Assembly: GCA_040755835.1 (NCBI GenBank)
Contig: JBFMAB010000025.1
Coordinates: forward strand, 62,001 to 126,000
DNA: 64,000 bases
Source: JADLDB01 sp040755835
GTDB taxonomy: Bacteria; Myxococcota; Myxococcia; Myxococcales; Myxococcaceae
Direction: 5' to 3'
Made by a program: the position numbers and the translations under genes. This document shows positions 8,544-16,923 of the stretch, piece after piece. The number at the start of each line of letters is the position of its first letter. Position 1 is the first letter of the stretch. The notes under the pieces are model-generated. The model did no database searches. It was not told where the DNA came from and saw nothing but the letters and a program-made list of their open reading frames with translations.

Positions 8544-9380
8544 TCAGCGCGCCTTGCTCACGCACTCTCCCTCACCCCGGTAGTGGCCAATCGTGCGGAC
8601 GAGCGCGCCGATGAAGTCCTTCAGGCTCTTCACGCTGCCCGCGCTGCCGGTGCCATACTGGCCAAGCGGGAGGCTGGTGAGCTGCACGGCGGCCAACTCG
8701 TCGAGGGTGATGGCGCCGTCGGCGTCGGCGTCGGCGTCGGCCAGCGCCTGAAAGCGCAGCTTCGCCTCGGGGCTCTCCAGGTCGTCATAGAAGAAGTGGT
8801 CGCCGTGGATGGTGAGCTGCACGACTTCCTGCCCACCCGTCGGAATGGTGACGCCGTCGCCGTAGTCCATGTTGGTGCACTCGTCGTACAGCGTGTCGTT
8901 GGCGAAGCCCCACGCGAAGCGCTTCGACGTGCCATTCTTCGTCGCGGAGCCCTCGACGTACACCGCCAGCCCGCCCGTCTTCATGCGCTCGACGTCCGAC
9001 GCGTCGATGGCGCCGATGCCGGTGGCCGACGACTTCGCCGGGCCAATCCCGTAGCTGACGCGGTCCCACTTCGCGGCGGGCACGTCCTTCCACGAGAAGA
9101 GCTCGACGGGCCCGGGCTTCACCAGGTTGACGATGCCCGCGGCCTGCTGTTTCGGCCCCTGCTCGCCCGTCTTCTTCGCCAGCGAGAATTCGCCCAGCAC
9201 CACCAGGAAGCGCTCGTACTTCACCGTCCACCCATCGACGAAACCCGTCACCTGCGCCGAGTCCACGGGAATCCCGTCCTCGATGTACGCCTCGCCCCAG
9301 GTGGTGACACTCAGCGTGCCGACGCCAGGGCCACAGCCCGCCGCCAGCAGCAACACCATCAGCCATCCAAGCCTCTTCAT
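8544..9380 (-). CDS. Lipoprotein with a Ca-binding EF-hand-like loop, TonB-receptor operon
   Basis: The start was placed at the ATG at 9380, which has an AGGAG site 9 bases upstream and gives a lipoprotein signal (LLAAGC, Cys16) and a 278-residue protein. The longer open frame upstream runs through the receptor region and is not coding. The mature part has a conserved-looking core (GEAYIEDGIP, VDGWTVKYERFLV) and a HGDHFFYDDL segment. It also contains DADADADGAITLDEL, which fits an EF-hand or dockerin-like calcium loop. No family name can be given. It lies 32 bases after the other lipoprotein of the operon. A surface or periplasmic ligand-binding role next to the receptor is inferred. Confidence 0.75.
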   Translation of the reverse strand: MKRLGWLMVLLLAAGCGPGVGTLSVTTWGEAYIEDGIPVDSAQVTGFVDGWTVKYERFLVVLGEFSLAKKTGEQGPKQQAAGIVNLVKPGPVELFSWKDVPAAKWDRVSYGIGPAKSSATGIGAIDASDVERMKTGGLAVYVEGSATKNGTSKRFAWGFANDTLYDECTNMDYGDGVTIPTGGQEVVQLTIHGDHFFYDDLESPEAKLRFQALADADADADGAITLDELAAVQLTSLPLGQYGTGSAGSVKSLKDFIGALVRTIGHYRGEGECVSKAR

Positions 9381-9412
9381 GCCATGACTCCTCTCTGTTT
9401 CGCGGTTGGTCC

Positions 9413-10171
9413 TCACGGCGCCTCCCAGGTGCCGCGCCAGGCCGACGAGTCCTCCACCCCACGGGCGAAGCCGTTGAAGGCGGGGCTCGTCGAGTCGAGC
9501 GGGTTTGCGCCGGCACCAACCTGCGCAAAGTCCATGCGAGACACGATGGTCCGGAGGTCGACCGTCAGGCGCACGCGCCCGGAGGACGTGTCCATCTGAT
9601 GCTCGAAGACGATGGCCTGAATCGCCGCCGGCGGTGTGAAGGCGCCGGTGTCGAAAGACACCGTCTGTGTGTCTTTGGTCGCGGTGCCAGCGAGGCGCAC
9701 GCCGCCGGCAGCCACCGTCACTTCCATCGAGCCATACGCCCCAGTGACGCCGCTCACCTCGCCCCACGCGGTTTCCGCCTGCAGGAGGTCCACTTCGAGC
9801 GGGCGGAGCAGCTCGCCCATCGCCTCGCCCGGCACGTAGTGGCCCGGGTGCGCCCAGGCCGACGACACCAGCCACTCGAGCGGATTGATGCGCGGCGTCC
9901 GCCGCGCGATGGATGGCACCTTGCCCGAGTAGAAGCGCGCCGCGCCGAGGGACGCGCGCGCGCTCGTGAGCGTCACCGTCCAGCCGGAGTCCGTCACCAG
10001 CGCCCCGCCCGCGGGCGAGACGACGAGGGGGAAGGTGCGGCGGCTCGCGACCGTGCCTCCGCAAGAAAAGAAGGACAGCGCGACGAGGAGAAGCCAGGTC
10101 CTCCGGGACGGCAGCCGGGGCCGACCGGCCAGGTCCTCTGAGTTGATGGCAGACGGGATTCTTCGAGTCAC
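9413..10171 (-). CDS. Lipoprotein with HPGHY motif, coupled to a TonB receptor
   Basis: Translation probably starts at a GTG (10171) that overlaps the stop of the receptor gene (GTGA). The product has 252 residues with an Arg-rich start and a lipobox FFSC (Cys37). Residues 106-115 read WAHPGHYVPG, two histidines in a Gly/Pro/Tyr context that could bind a metal, and the following line GEAMGELLRPLEVDLL looks conserved. The rest is predicted beta-sandwich, without a recognised domain. Tight coupling to the receptor suggests a partner in ligand capture or transfer. The alternative is a structural lipoprotein unrelated to transport. Confidence 0.75.
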   Translation of the reverse strand: MTRRIPSAINSEDLAGRPRLPSRRTWLLLVALSFFSCGGTVASRRTFPLVVSPAGGALVTDSGWTVTLTSARASLGAARFYSGKVPSIARRTPRINPLEWLVSSAWAHPGHYVPGEAMGELLRPLEVDLLQAETAWGEVSGVTGAYGSMEVTVAAGGVRLAGTATKDTQTVSFDTGAFTPPAAIQAIVFEHQMDTSSGRVRLTVDLRTIVSRMDFAQVGAGANPLDSTSPAFNGFARGVEDSSAWRGTWEAP

Positions 10172-12453
10172 AGGTGCACCTCCAGAGACAGCGTGAATGT
10201 GCGGGGCGAGCCCGCGGTGAAGTGGCGCGCCGGGAGGCGGCTGGGCGTGACGCCCGGCGTCCAGTTGGACGGGAAGACGAATTCCCCGTCGCGCCAGCGC
10301 GCGTCGAAGAGGTTCTGCACGTCGAGCCGGAGCTCCACCCGGCCGACGCGCACGCCCGCACGCACGTCGGCGAGGAAGACGGTGCGGCTGAATTCGTCGT
10401 ACGGCAGCGGGCGCGGGCCGATGAGCGTCAGGCCCGTGCCGACCCGCGGCGTCCACTCGTAGCCGCGCCACGGCCAGGTGCGCGTCCAGCTCGCGTCGAC
10501 GCGGGCGACGAGGGGCGCAAAGTACGGGAGCAGCGAGCGGGAGTCGATGACGTGCGCCGTCGCCCCGGTGAGGCTGGCCGCCACCAGCACGTCGTCGATG
10601 GGTCGCGCCGTCAGCACCGCCTGCGCGCCGCCGCGCAGCGTCGAGCCGACGTACATCGTGGTGCCCACCGTGTGGTCGAAGAAGAAGTCGTCGGCGACGT
10701 AGGAACCGAAGAGCGCGCCGCGGACGTCGACGCGCTTCGACTGGAAGGACGCGCCCACCTCGGCGCCACGCACACTGACGAAGGGTGCGCGCTCGCCATC
10801 GGCCAGGCTGCGCGCCTGCGGCGAGCGGAAACCGTCGCCGTAGTTCAAGAACAGCCGCCACGCGTCGCCCAGCTGCCGCTCGACGCCGGCCTTGAGGCTC
10901 CAGTGCGCGCCCAGGGCCGCGCGCGTCGCGCCCCGCCCGTCGAAGGCGAGCGCATCGAGGACGTCGTAGTGCAGCACGTCCACGCGGCCGCCCACCATCA
11001 GGCGCCAGCGCGCCGGCTGCCACGCCACCTCGGTCCACGCGTGCACCGCCGTCTGGATGACGGTCGCGGCGAAGTCGTCGCGGTACGGGGCGCCGTCCGC
11101 CTCGCGGTAGCCGCGCTGCGACTGCTGAATCCCGTCGCGCCGCCCGCCGAGGCCCAGGTCCACCGTCACCAGCGACTCCCACGGGTGGAAGTGCGTGCGG
11201 TGCAGCGCGCGCGCCCCCACCACCGCGTCGGACTGCCGCTGCTCGAGCCCGTCGCCCTCCGCGTGCACGAGGAAGCCGGTGAAGTCGTTTTTCAGCCGCA
11301 GGTCCGACAGCACGCCGAAGACTTCGAGCGTCGTGCGCCCGGCCTCGCCGGGCACGTCGGCCGAGACGAGCAGCTGGTGACGCGACGTCGCGCCGCCCTG
11401 GCGCAGCCCGAAGGCGTCGAAGAAGCCGGCGCCGCCCGCGTCCACCGCGTCCTGCCGCACGACACCGGGCGAGTCGAAGCGCGAAGCGGCGCTGCCCACC
11501 ACCGCCCGCACCCGCACCCCGCCCAGCGTCAGCGCCGCCTGGGCGAGCAACGACGCGCGGCCGAACGCGCGCTGCGGCCCGAAGCCATCGCCCTGCACGT
11601 ACTCGGCGGCGGCGAACGTCTCGGGCGAGTCGGTGAGGCGCGCGCCGGCGAAGACGCGCCAGCGGTTGAAGCTGCCGTACGACGCCGACGCGGTGACGCC
11701 GGGCTCGGCCAGGCCGAGCTCGTACTGCACGGTGCCGGCGACGGCGAAGTCCCCCTGCGCCGCGCGGTAGCTGCCTTCCGTCACGCGAATCGCGCGCACC
11801 GCCTCGGGGATGAGCCAATTCAAGTCGGCGTAGCCCAGCGCGTGGACATGGGAGACGCCGTTGACGGGCAGCCCCGCCACCTGAAGCTCGACGTCCTGCC
11901 CATGCACCGCGTCGAAGCCGCGCAGGAAGAGCTGCTGCGCCTTGCCTTCCCCGCTGTGCTGGCTCGCGACGAGGCCGGGCACGAGGCGCAGCAGGTCCGT
12001 GGCCCCGCTCTTCGGCGCGGCCTGCACCACGTCCTGCGTCACCGTCACCTCCGACGCGGCGTGGCCGGCCCGCGACGCCCGCACCGTCGTGGTGCCCAGC
12101 GGCGCAGAGGCGCCGTCGCCAGCCGTGCCCGCGTCAAGCGCTTCGGCGACTGCGCCGTCGGCGGGCGGGACCGCCGGGGGACGCCCATGCCACGAGAGGC
12201 CCCTGTCCTGCGTAGCAGCTCCCCGTCCCGGCGAGGCCTCGGCTGCGAACGGAGCGCTGTCTGGCGCGTCAACGGGGGCGGCGTCGGACGAGCTGACCAC
12301 ATCGCCCGTCGGGCCGGGCGCACCTCGAAGGCCGGCAGGACGCCCCGGGGCGGCGCCGGCGTCGGCCTCGCCTTCCTCTGGCTCCAGGTGGGCAGACGCT
12401 TGCCCGGCCCACACGAGCAGCAATGCCACCGCGACGCGGCGGTGCACACGCAT
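10168..12453 (-). CDS. TonB-dependent outer-membrane receptor
   Basis: The protein is 761 residues from the ATG at 12453, chosen because a GGGAG site lies 8 bases upstream; a GTG at 12462 is less well placed. It has a signal peptide ending near ASA-H, then an acidic Ala/Pro-rich stretch and a candidate TonB box (EVTVTQDV). The plug domain follows with SGATDLLRLVPGLV, LFLRGFDAVHGQD, VAGLPVNGVSHVHALGYADL and VTEGSYRAAQGDFAVAG. The remainder is a 22-strand-type barrel with typical alternation and ends in a hydrophobic L. The plug belongs to the RGFDA-HG-D subgroup. Substrate is unknown. The histidine-rich neighbours favour a metal or metal chelate. Confidence 0.9.
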   Translation of the reverse strand: MRVHRRVAVALLLVWAGQASAHLEPEEGEADAGAAPGRPAGLRGAPGPTGDVVSSSDAAPVDAPDSAPFAAEASPGRGAATQDRGLSWHGRPPAVPPADGAVAEALDAGTAGDGASAPLGTTTVRASRAGHAASEVTVTQDVVQAAPKSGATDLLRLVPGLVASQHSGEGKAQQLFLRGFDAVHGQDVELQVAGLPVNGVSHVHALGYADLNWLIPEAVRAIRVTEGSYRAAQGDFAVAGTVQYELGLAEPGVTASASYGSFNRWRVFAGARLTDSPETFAAAEYVQGDGFGPQRAFGRASLLAQAALTLGGVRVRAVVGSAASRFDSPGVVRQDAVDAGGAGFFDAFGLRQGGATSRHQLLVSADVPGEAGRTTLEVFGVLSDLRLKNDFTGFLVHAEGDGLEQRQSDAVVGARALHRTHFHPWESLVTVDLGLGGRRDGIQQSQRGYREADGAPYRDDFAATVIQTAVHAWTEVAWQPARWRLMVGGRVDVLHYDVLDALAFDGRGATRAALGAHWSLKAGVERQLGDAWRLFLNYGDGFRSPQARSLADGERAPFVSVRGAEVGASFQSKRVDVRGALFGSYVADDFFFDHTVGTTMYVGSTLRGGAQAVLTARPIDDVLVAASLTGATAHVIDSRSLLPYFAPLVARVDASWTRTWPWRGYEWTPRVGTGLTLIGPRPLPYDEFSRTVFLADVRAGVRVGRVELRLDVQNLFDARWRDGEFVFPSNWTPGVTPSRLPARHFTAGSPRTFTLSLEVHL

Positions 12454-12484
12454 GACACGCACTCCCGCAACTCGGGTTCACGAC

Positions 12485-12502
12485 GTCTCCGCGCACGGAG
12501 AC
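12485..12502 (-). other. Perfect hairpin between the His-rich and receptor genes
   Basis: A 7-bp perfect stem with a 4-base loop sits between the stop of the His-rich gene and the start of the receptor gene. No U-run follows. It could be an RNA-processing or attenuation element that lowers or stabilises the downstream receptor message. Only the structure is seen; the function is a guess. Confidence 0.35.
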
Positions 12503-12527
12503 TGGCTTCGGGAACGACGCGGGCGCG

Positions 12528-12839
12528 CTACGGCCCCTGAGGTTGCTCGGGACGAAAGGCGGGGGCGATGTCGGGGGCGTCGGGGCGCGCGGGCTCGACG
12601 CGCGGGAGCGGTCGCCAGCTCGCTCCCAGCACCGGCGCGGCCGGCGGGTCGAGGAACACCGCCTGCTGGTGCTCGACGCTGCCGTCCCCGTGCCGCGGTT
12701 GGGACGCCGGCGCGCCGTGGTGGTGCGCGTGCCCGTGTGCATGCTCGACGGCATGCAACACCGGCGCGAGGACGAGCCCCCAGCCCAGGGCAACCAGCCC
12801 CAGCACCGCCAGCTCGAAGCGGTCGCGCCGCGTGAACAT
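12528..12839 (-). CDS. Small His-rich membrane protein, TonB-receptor operon
   Basis: From the ATG at 12839 the product has 103 residues. It has a short basic N-terminus, one transmembrane segment (about residues 9-28) and then seven histidines within residues 29-41 (H29 then HAHGHAHHH). A Pro/Ala/Arg-rich tail follows. This layout, one membrane anchor plus a His cluster on the outer side, is common in small metal-handling proteins next to metal uptake genes (compare DUF2946-type proteins), although the family itself is not recognised. It is the first gene of the leftward operon and is divergent from osmC with about 95 bases between starts. Confidence 0.7.
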   Translation of the reverse strand: MFTRRDRFELAVLGLVALGWGLVLAPVLHAVEHAHGHAHHHGAPASQPRHGDGSVEHQQAVFLDPPAAPVLGASWRPLPRVEPARPDAPDIAPAFRPEQPQGP

Positions 12840-12933
12840 GCAGAGCCTGTCTAGCGCAGATGCCTTCGCAGGTGGGAAACGCAGAGTTTGCGCGACGAAT
12901 CGCGGCCCGGGCGCGCGGCTCTCATCGAGCACC

Positions 12934-13395
12934 ATGAGCGCCTCCAGTGAAATCATCGTCACGTTGCCGGGTGGCCGTCGGGTCGACGCGCTGGTCAGCG
13001 GTCACGTCGTCCACACGGATCAGCCGCGCGACAACGGCGGCGAGGACAGCGCGCCGTCGCCCTTCAACCTCTTCCTCGCCTCGCTCGGCACCTGCGCCGG
13101 CATCTTCGTGCAGGGCTTCTGCGCGAAGCGCGGCATCCCCACCGCCGGCATCACGCTGCGGGAGCGCCCCACCTTCTCGCCCGAGGGCGTGCTGACGGCC
13201 GTCGACATCGACGTCGAGCTGCCCGCCGACTTCCCCGACAAGTACCGCGAGGCCGTGGTGCGCGTGGCGCAGGAGTGCAGCGTGAAGCGCGCCATCGCCG
13301 CGCAGCCCACCTTCACCGTGCGCGCGGTCAGCTCGAGCCCCTCCGTCACCGAGGTCCCCACCGAGACGATGCCCGCGGTCGCCGCAGCCCGCTGA
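12934..13395 (+). CDS. OsmC/Ohr family protein
   Basis: This 153-residue protein has the OsmC fold signature: a short beta N-terminus, then SPFNLFLASLGTCAGIFVQGF, a helix with the first cysteine (C54), and a second conserved cysteine in VAQECSVKRAI. These cysteines form the peroxidatic pair in organic-hydroperoxide reductases of this superfamily. The extra C63 is not part of the usual pair. The start ATG at 12934 gives the standard length; the frame is open upstream but without coding features. A role in peroxide or stress resistance is likely. Confidence 0.88.
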   Translation: MSASSEIIVTLPGGRRVDALVSGHVVHTDQPRDNGGEDSAPSPFNLFLASLGTCAGIFVQGFCAKRGIPTAGITLRERPTFSPEGVLTAVDIDVELPADFPDKYREAVVRVAQECSVKRAIAAQPTFTVRAVSSSPSVTEVPTETMPAVAAAR

Positions 13396-13483
13396 CGTCC
13401 GTCACCTCCGGGACTTGAGTGGAAGATTCCATTCTCCTGGCACCGACGTGCACTTCGCGCGCGGCTGGTGTACGCGGCCGCCC

Positions 13484-14002
13484 ATGGTCGGGGGAGAGAT
13501 CAGCACCGGAAGCTTCGACGTGGTGGAGGCCCTCATGGCCGCGCACCGGCGTGCGCAGACGGCGCTGAAGCTCGCCGCCTCGCTCGGCTCGGCGTCGGCC
13601 ACCGAGACGACGGCGGAGACCGCGCGGCACATCGCGTGGACGCTCGGCGAGGACCTCCGGCGGCACATGTCGCACGAAGAGGAAGTGCTGGCGCCGAAGC
13701 TGTCCGGCCGGCACGCCGTCGTCGACGTCGCGCTGCGCCGCATGCAGCAGGAGCACTTCCAGCTCTCGGCGGGCCTCTCGCAGGTCGCCACGCTGTGCGA
13801 GTCCATCGCCCGCGACGTCTCGCGGCTGAACGCGCTGCGCTTCTCGCTGGAGGCCGCCGTGCGCTCGCTCGCGCCGCGCCTCGACGCGCACCACGCGATG
13901 GAGGAGTCCATCGTGCTGCCCGCGATTCGCCGCCTGCTGCCGCAGCCCGCGCAGACGACGCTGCGCCGCGAGATGCGCGCGCGCCGGCGCCTCGACGCCT
14001 GA
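13484..14002 (+). CDS. Hemerythrin-like (HHE) domain protein
   Basis: The protein is four-helical with the expected iron-ligand pattern: AHRRAQ in helix A, HMSHEEEVLAPKL, QQEHFQL and HHAMEESIVLP. HHE proteins bind a di-iron centre and sense or store oxygen, NO or iron. The start is uncertain. ATG 13484 (172 residues) lacks a good ribosome site, a TTG at 13415 would add 23 residues, and a GTG a little downstream has a GGAAG site. It follows osmC in the same direction after 88 bases, which suggests a small oxidative-stress unit. Confidence 0.8.
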   Translation: MVGGEISTGSFDVVEALMAAHRRAQTALKLAASLGSASATETTAETARHIAWTLGEDLRRHMSHEEEVLAPKLSGRHAVVDVALRRMQQEHFQLSAGLSQVATLCESIARDVSRLNALRFSLEAAVRSLAPRLDAHHAMEESIVLPAIRRLLPQPAQTTLRREMRARRRLDA

Positions 14003-14056
14003 GGCGACGTCCGGGCGGGAGCCCCCCCGTCAGCGACCGGGCCTGCGCGCGCTGCC

Positions 14057-14536
14057 TCACCACTCGTCGCGCGCCTCGGGCTCGAGCAGCCGCCGCAGCG
14101 TCGGCGCGTTGCGCGCGTCGTCGAGGACGCGGTGGTCGAGGAGGACGCGCGCGTGCTCTTTGGTCACGCACCACAGCTGCAGCATGTCGTCCCACTCGCC
14201 GAGGACGGCGACCAGCTTCACGTCGGGCTCGTCGCGGAAGAGGTCGTTCAGGTTGTGCACGAGCGCCTCGAGCCCGTCGCACTCCCACTTCTCGCGCACC
14301 TCGCGCCACTCGATGTCGAGGACCGGCGGCGTCGTCGTGCGCACGTCGTGGAGCTTGAGCTTCGTGGCGGCGCCGCCCATCGCGTGGAGCAGCGGCCCGA
14401 GCAGCTCGTCCGGGGTGGCGCGGAGCGAGACGGAGAGCGCGCCGACGAGCCGGCCCGCGTGGCAGAGGCGCAGGAGGTTCTTCGCCGCGCCGCGGCCCGT
14501 GAGCAGCCCGAGGGACTTGAGCGTCGTGGACAGCAC
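14057..14536 (-). CDS. Conserved-looking hypothetical protein
   Basis: A 159-residue cytoplasmic protein starting at a GTG. Its sequence has ordered amphipathic segments (AAKNLLRLCHAGRLVGALSVSL, broken here) and a Trp-rich second half (EWREVREKWECDG and LGEWDDMLQLWCVTKEH). It has no signal peptide or membrane segment and no family is recognised. Codon use matches the neighbours, and the opposite-strand frame is less plausible. It converges on the hemerythrin-like gene. Confidence 0.6.
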   Translation of the reverse strand: MLSTTLKSLGLLTGRGAAKNLLRLCHAGRLVGALSVSLRATPDELLGPLLHAMGGAATKLKLHDVRTTTPPVLDIEWREVREKWECDGLEALVHNLNDLFRDEPDVKLVAVLGEWDDMLQLWCVTKEHARVLLDHRVLDDARNAPTLRRLLEPEARDEW

Positions 14537-14620
14537 GCGGCTCGCTTAGCCCAGCAGCGCGCGAGGTGCTCGCGTCGTCGGCCGCGACGGCCATGGGGGG
14601 ACGGGCGCCGCGGGGCTGCT

Positions 14621-14663
14621 CGCGACCTGCACGGCCGCCTCACGCGACCTGCATCGCCGCCTC
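14621..14663. repeat. Tandem 21-bp direct repeat
   Basis: Two copies (14621-14641 and 14643-14663) differ at two positions (CGCGACCTGCACGGCCGCCT versus CGCGACCTGCATCGCCGCCT). They lie in the non-coding gap between two leftward genes. Tandem short repeats in such a gap can be protein-binding sites. Confidence 0.6.
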
Positions 14664-14678
14664 CCCTTCCAGCCAAAG

Positions 14679-14746
14679 CTGTACGCATTGCTGACAGCGA
14701 GCGTCCGGGCGCCGCCTCGCCGTGCCTGTACTCATCGATGACAGCG
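14679..14746. repeat. Second pair of related 21-bp elements
   Basis: Positions 14679-14699 and 14726-14746 are near-identical 21-mers sharing CTGTAC, CAT/T and TGACAGCG at fixed places (17 of 21 identical), 47 bases apart start to start. The second copy touches the stop of the polymerase gene. With the tandem repeat just left of them they make this 200-base gap unusually repetitive. Confidence 0.5.
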
Positions 14747-15784
14747 CTACTCCGCGCTCTCGTCGTCCTTCTTCTTCGGCTTCTTCGCCCGTGACGGCTG
14801 CACCCGCTTCGGCTCGCCGTCCTGCTTCGCGTAGTGCGGCGGCCACGGCGCATCCCCCTGCCCGTCCGCCTCGTGCCGCTTCACCAGCTCCAGCAGCGGC
14901 TCCAGCGAGTGCGCCTTGTCGTCGATGCCCTTCCCCGGGTCGCCGATGGCCGCGTACCGCGCCGGCACCGTCTTCACCGTGAAGGCCTCGAGCTCCACCG
15001 CGTCCAGCTCGCGCCACTCGAACGGCGCCGACACCCGCGCGTCCTTCGTCGGCCGCACCGAGTACGCGCTCGCCACCGTCTTGTCCTTCGCGTTCTGGTT
15101 GTAGTCGAGGAAGACGCCGTGCCGTTCCTCCTTCCACCACTTGCTCGTCGCCAGGGCCGGCGCGCGCTTCTCCACTTCCCGCGCCAACGCCAGCGCCGCC
15201 CGCCGCACCTCCACGAAGCCCCACCTCGGCTCGAGGCGCACGTTCACGTGAATGCCGCGGCTGCCGCTCGTCTTCGGAAACCCCGCGTACCCGAGCTCGT
15301 CGAGCACGCCCTTCACCACCGCGGCGACCTGCTTCACCTGGGAGAACGGCACGCCGTCCCCCGGGTCGAGGTCGATGCGCAATTCGTCCGGGTGCTCCAC
15401 GTCGCTCGCGCGAATCGCGTGGGGGTTCAAATCCAGACATCCCAGGTTCGCCAACCACGCGAGCCCCGCCGCGTCATGAATGACGACCTCGTCCGCGGTG
15501 CGCCCCGACGGAAACGACAGCGTCACCGTGTCCACGAAGTCCGGCCGCCCCGGCGGCGCGCGCTTCTGGAAGAAGTACTCGCCGTCCGCGCCGTCGACGA
15601 AGCGCTTCAAGGCCATCGGGCGCTCCTTCACGCCGACGAGCGCGCCGTCCGCCACCGACAGGAAGTAGTGCACCAGGTCCAGCTTGGTGAAGCCCAGCGC
15701 GGGGAACATCACCTTCGTCGGGCTCGACACCGTCACGGTGCGCCCGCCGACGGAAAGCTCCACGACTTCCTTCTTCGCCCCCAT
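14747..15784 (-). CDS. Stand-alone LigD-type DNA polymerase/primase domain protein
   Basis: 345 residues from ATG 15784 (a GTG six codons upstream is possible). This is the polymerase domain of DNA ligase D, a member of the archaeo-eukaryotic primase superfamily used in NHEJ and other end-filling repair. The catalytic IDLDP motif is at residues 137-141 (D138, D140), the nucleotide-binding SGSRGIHV at 173-180, and the expected N-terminal region (VMFPALGFTKLDLVHYF) is intact. A Lys/Asp-rich tail follows the domain. There is no ligase or nuclease domain in the protein and no ku gene in the window. Stand-alone PolDom proteins are known in other bacteria. Confidence 0.92.
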   Translation of the reverse strand: MGAKKEVVELSVGGRTVTVSSPTKVMFPALGFTKLDLVHYFLSVADGALVGVKERPMALKRFVDGADGEYFFQKRAPPGRPDFVDTVTLSFPSGRTADEVVIHDAAGLAWLANLGCLDLNPHAIRASDVEHPDELRIDLDPGDGVPFSQVKQVAAVVKGVLDELGYAGFPKTSGSRGIHVNVRLEPRWGFVEVRRAALALAREVEKRAPALATSKWWKEERHGVFLDYNQNAKDKTVASAYSVRPTKDARVSAPFEWRELDAVELEAFTVKTVPARYAAIGDPGKGIDDKAHSLEPLLELVKRHEADGQGDAPWPPHYAKQDGEPKRVQPSRAKKPKKKDDESAE

Positions 15785-15844
15785 GTGCGGGCATGGAAGC
15801 ACACGCCGCCATTCGGAAAAAGCTGGACCCCCAACCGCTGAGCT

Positions 15845-16885
15845 CTAGAACACGAAAGAAGTCACTGCCCAGTTCCCGTCGTCAACAAAGTAATCCTGTG
15901 CGCTGCCCATGCCCCAGTAGGTAGCGGTTTGGTAGCCGAGGAGGCCGTACCCGGGTATCGGCACGCAACTACGATTGGCGCGCAGTGCGGAAAATTCCGC
16001 AGGCCCATTTAGCGCTCGAAGCGACAAGCCCCGCATCGCGCAGCGGGAAAACCGCGCAGACCCAAGTGCGTAGTACGCAGTCAGATTGCTCTGGGTCATC
16101 GTGGCTGTACCTGTAGTGAGAGCAGTGGCGAACTGGACCTCAGACGCCGCGCCCTCCAGCCCGACGACCCCCCAGTCGCAGCGAGCACCAGGCAGCGCCG
16201 GACCGATCTGACAATGAAGGTCAGTGCGGGTGTAGTACCCAAGCGTTTCTGACAAACCAATAGAGAACCGATCAAGAGCTGTTTGGGTGCTGCTCCCGAA
16301 TGTGCTCCAATAAAACAAATTGAACCCACCGCCCGCATGCTGAAAGCCGGTCGCGGGGACGGAGTTGAAGTAGGTGTTACAATTGCCGGTTGCTGCGGTG
16401 CAGCAACTCCCAGGCGCGGTTGTACATGTTGTCCAGGACCGACGGAGTCGTGAGTGGACGTTGTCGGTGAACAAGACCTCAAAGTTCACTTCGGCAGTGA
16501 AGCCCTCGGCTGTGTTGCTGGACATGATGGCTGCCAGACCAACTGTGAGTTTGTGCCTTGCTGGGTCAAAGTTCTGTCTCAGGACCTGCAGCCCAAGTTC
16601 GCTGATGGGGACTTGCACACCCGGGGGGGACCGCTCGAAGTCAAAACCGACGATCTCGACCTCAGCATCTTGGAACTCGGGTATCCGTCCATCATCGCAC
16701 GCTGGTACCTTGGCGACGAAGCTGGTCACGCAACCCAGTGAACACGTAACCGTAGCTTGCCCACGCCACAAGGCAGTCGAGCCAGAACTAGAGCAACTCA
16801 GGCGCGGCTCCCATACAACGCTCTGAATCTGAGCCGCGGAAAGGCCGGCAGAGAGAACGGTCGCAAGACCAATCACGCGATTCAC
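15845..16885 (-). CDS. Secreted Cys-rich protein of unusual base composition
   Basis: The product is 346 residues starting at a GTG (16885) with an AAGGAG site 7 bases upstream. A signal peptide (MNRVIGLATVLSAGLSAAQ) predicts export, and the mature protein has over a dozen cysteines (for example TCTTAPGSCCTAATGNC), suggesting disulfides. No domain is recognised. The gene is clearly AT-richer than its neighbours: the 60 bases from 16261 are 45% G+C and the codon choice is mixed, unlike the strongly GC3-biased genes around it. That fits recent horizontal acquisition. It ends with ...TSFVF just before the polymerase gene region. Confidence 0.7.
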   Translation of the reverse strand: MNRVIGLATVLSAGLSAAQIQSVVWEPRLSCSSSGSTALWRGQATVTCSLGCVTSFVAKVPACDDGRIPEFQDAEVEIVGFDFERSPPGVQVPISELGLQVLRQNFDPARHKLTVGLAAIMSSNTAEGFTAEVNFEVLFTDNVHSRLRRSWTTCTTAPGSCCTAATGNCNTYFNSVPATGFQHAGGGFNLFYWSTFGSSTQTALDRFSIGLSETLGYYTRTDLHCQIGPALPGARCDWGVVGLEGAASEVQFATALTTGTATMTQSNLTAYYALGSARFSRCAMRGLSLRALNGPAEFSALRANRSCVPIPGYGLLGYQTATYWGMGSAQDYFVDDGNWAVTSFVF

Positions 16886-16923
16886 TAGTGACTCCTTCGC
16901 CGATTAGGGTACTTAAGGTGCAT

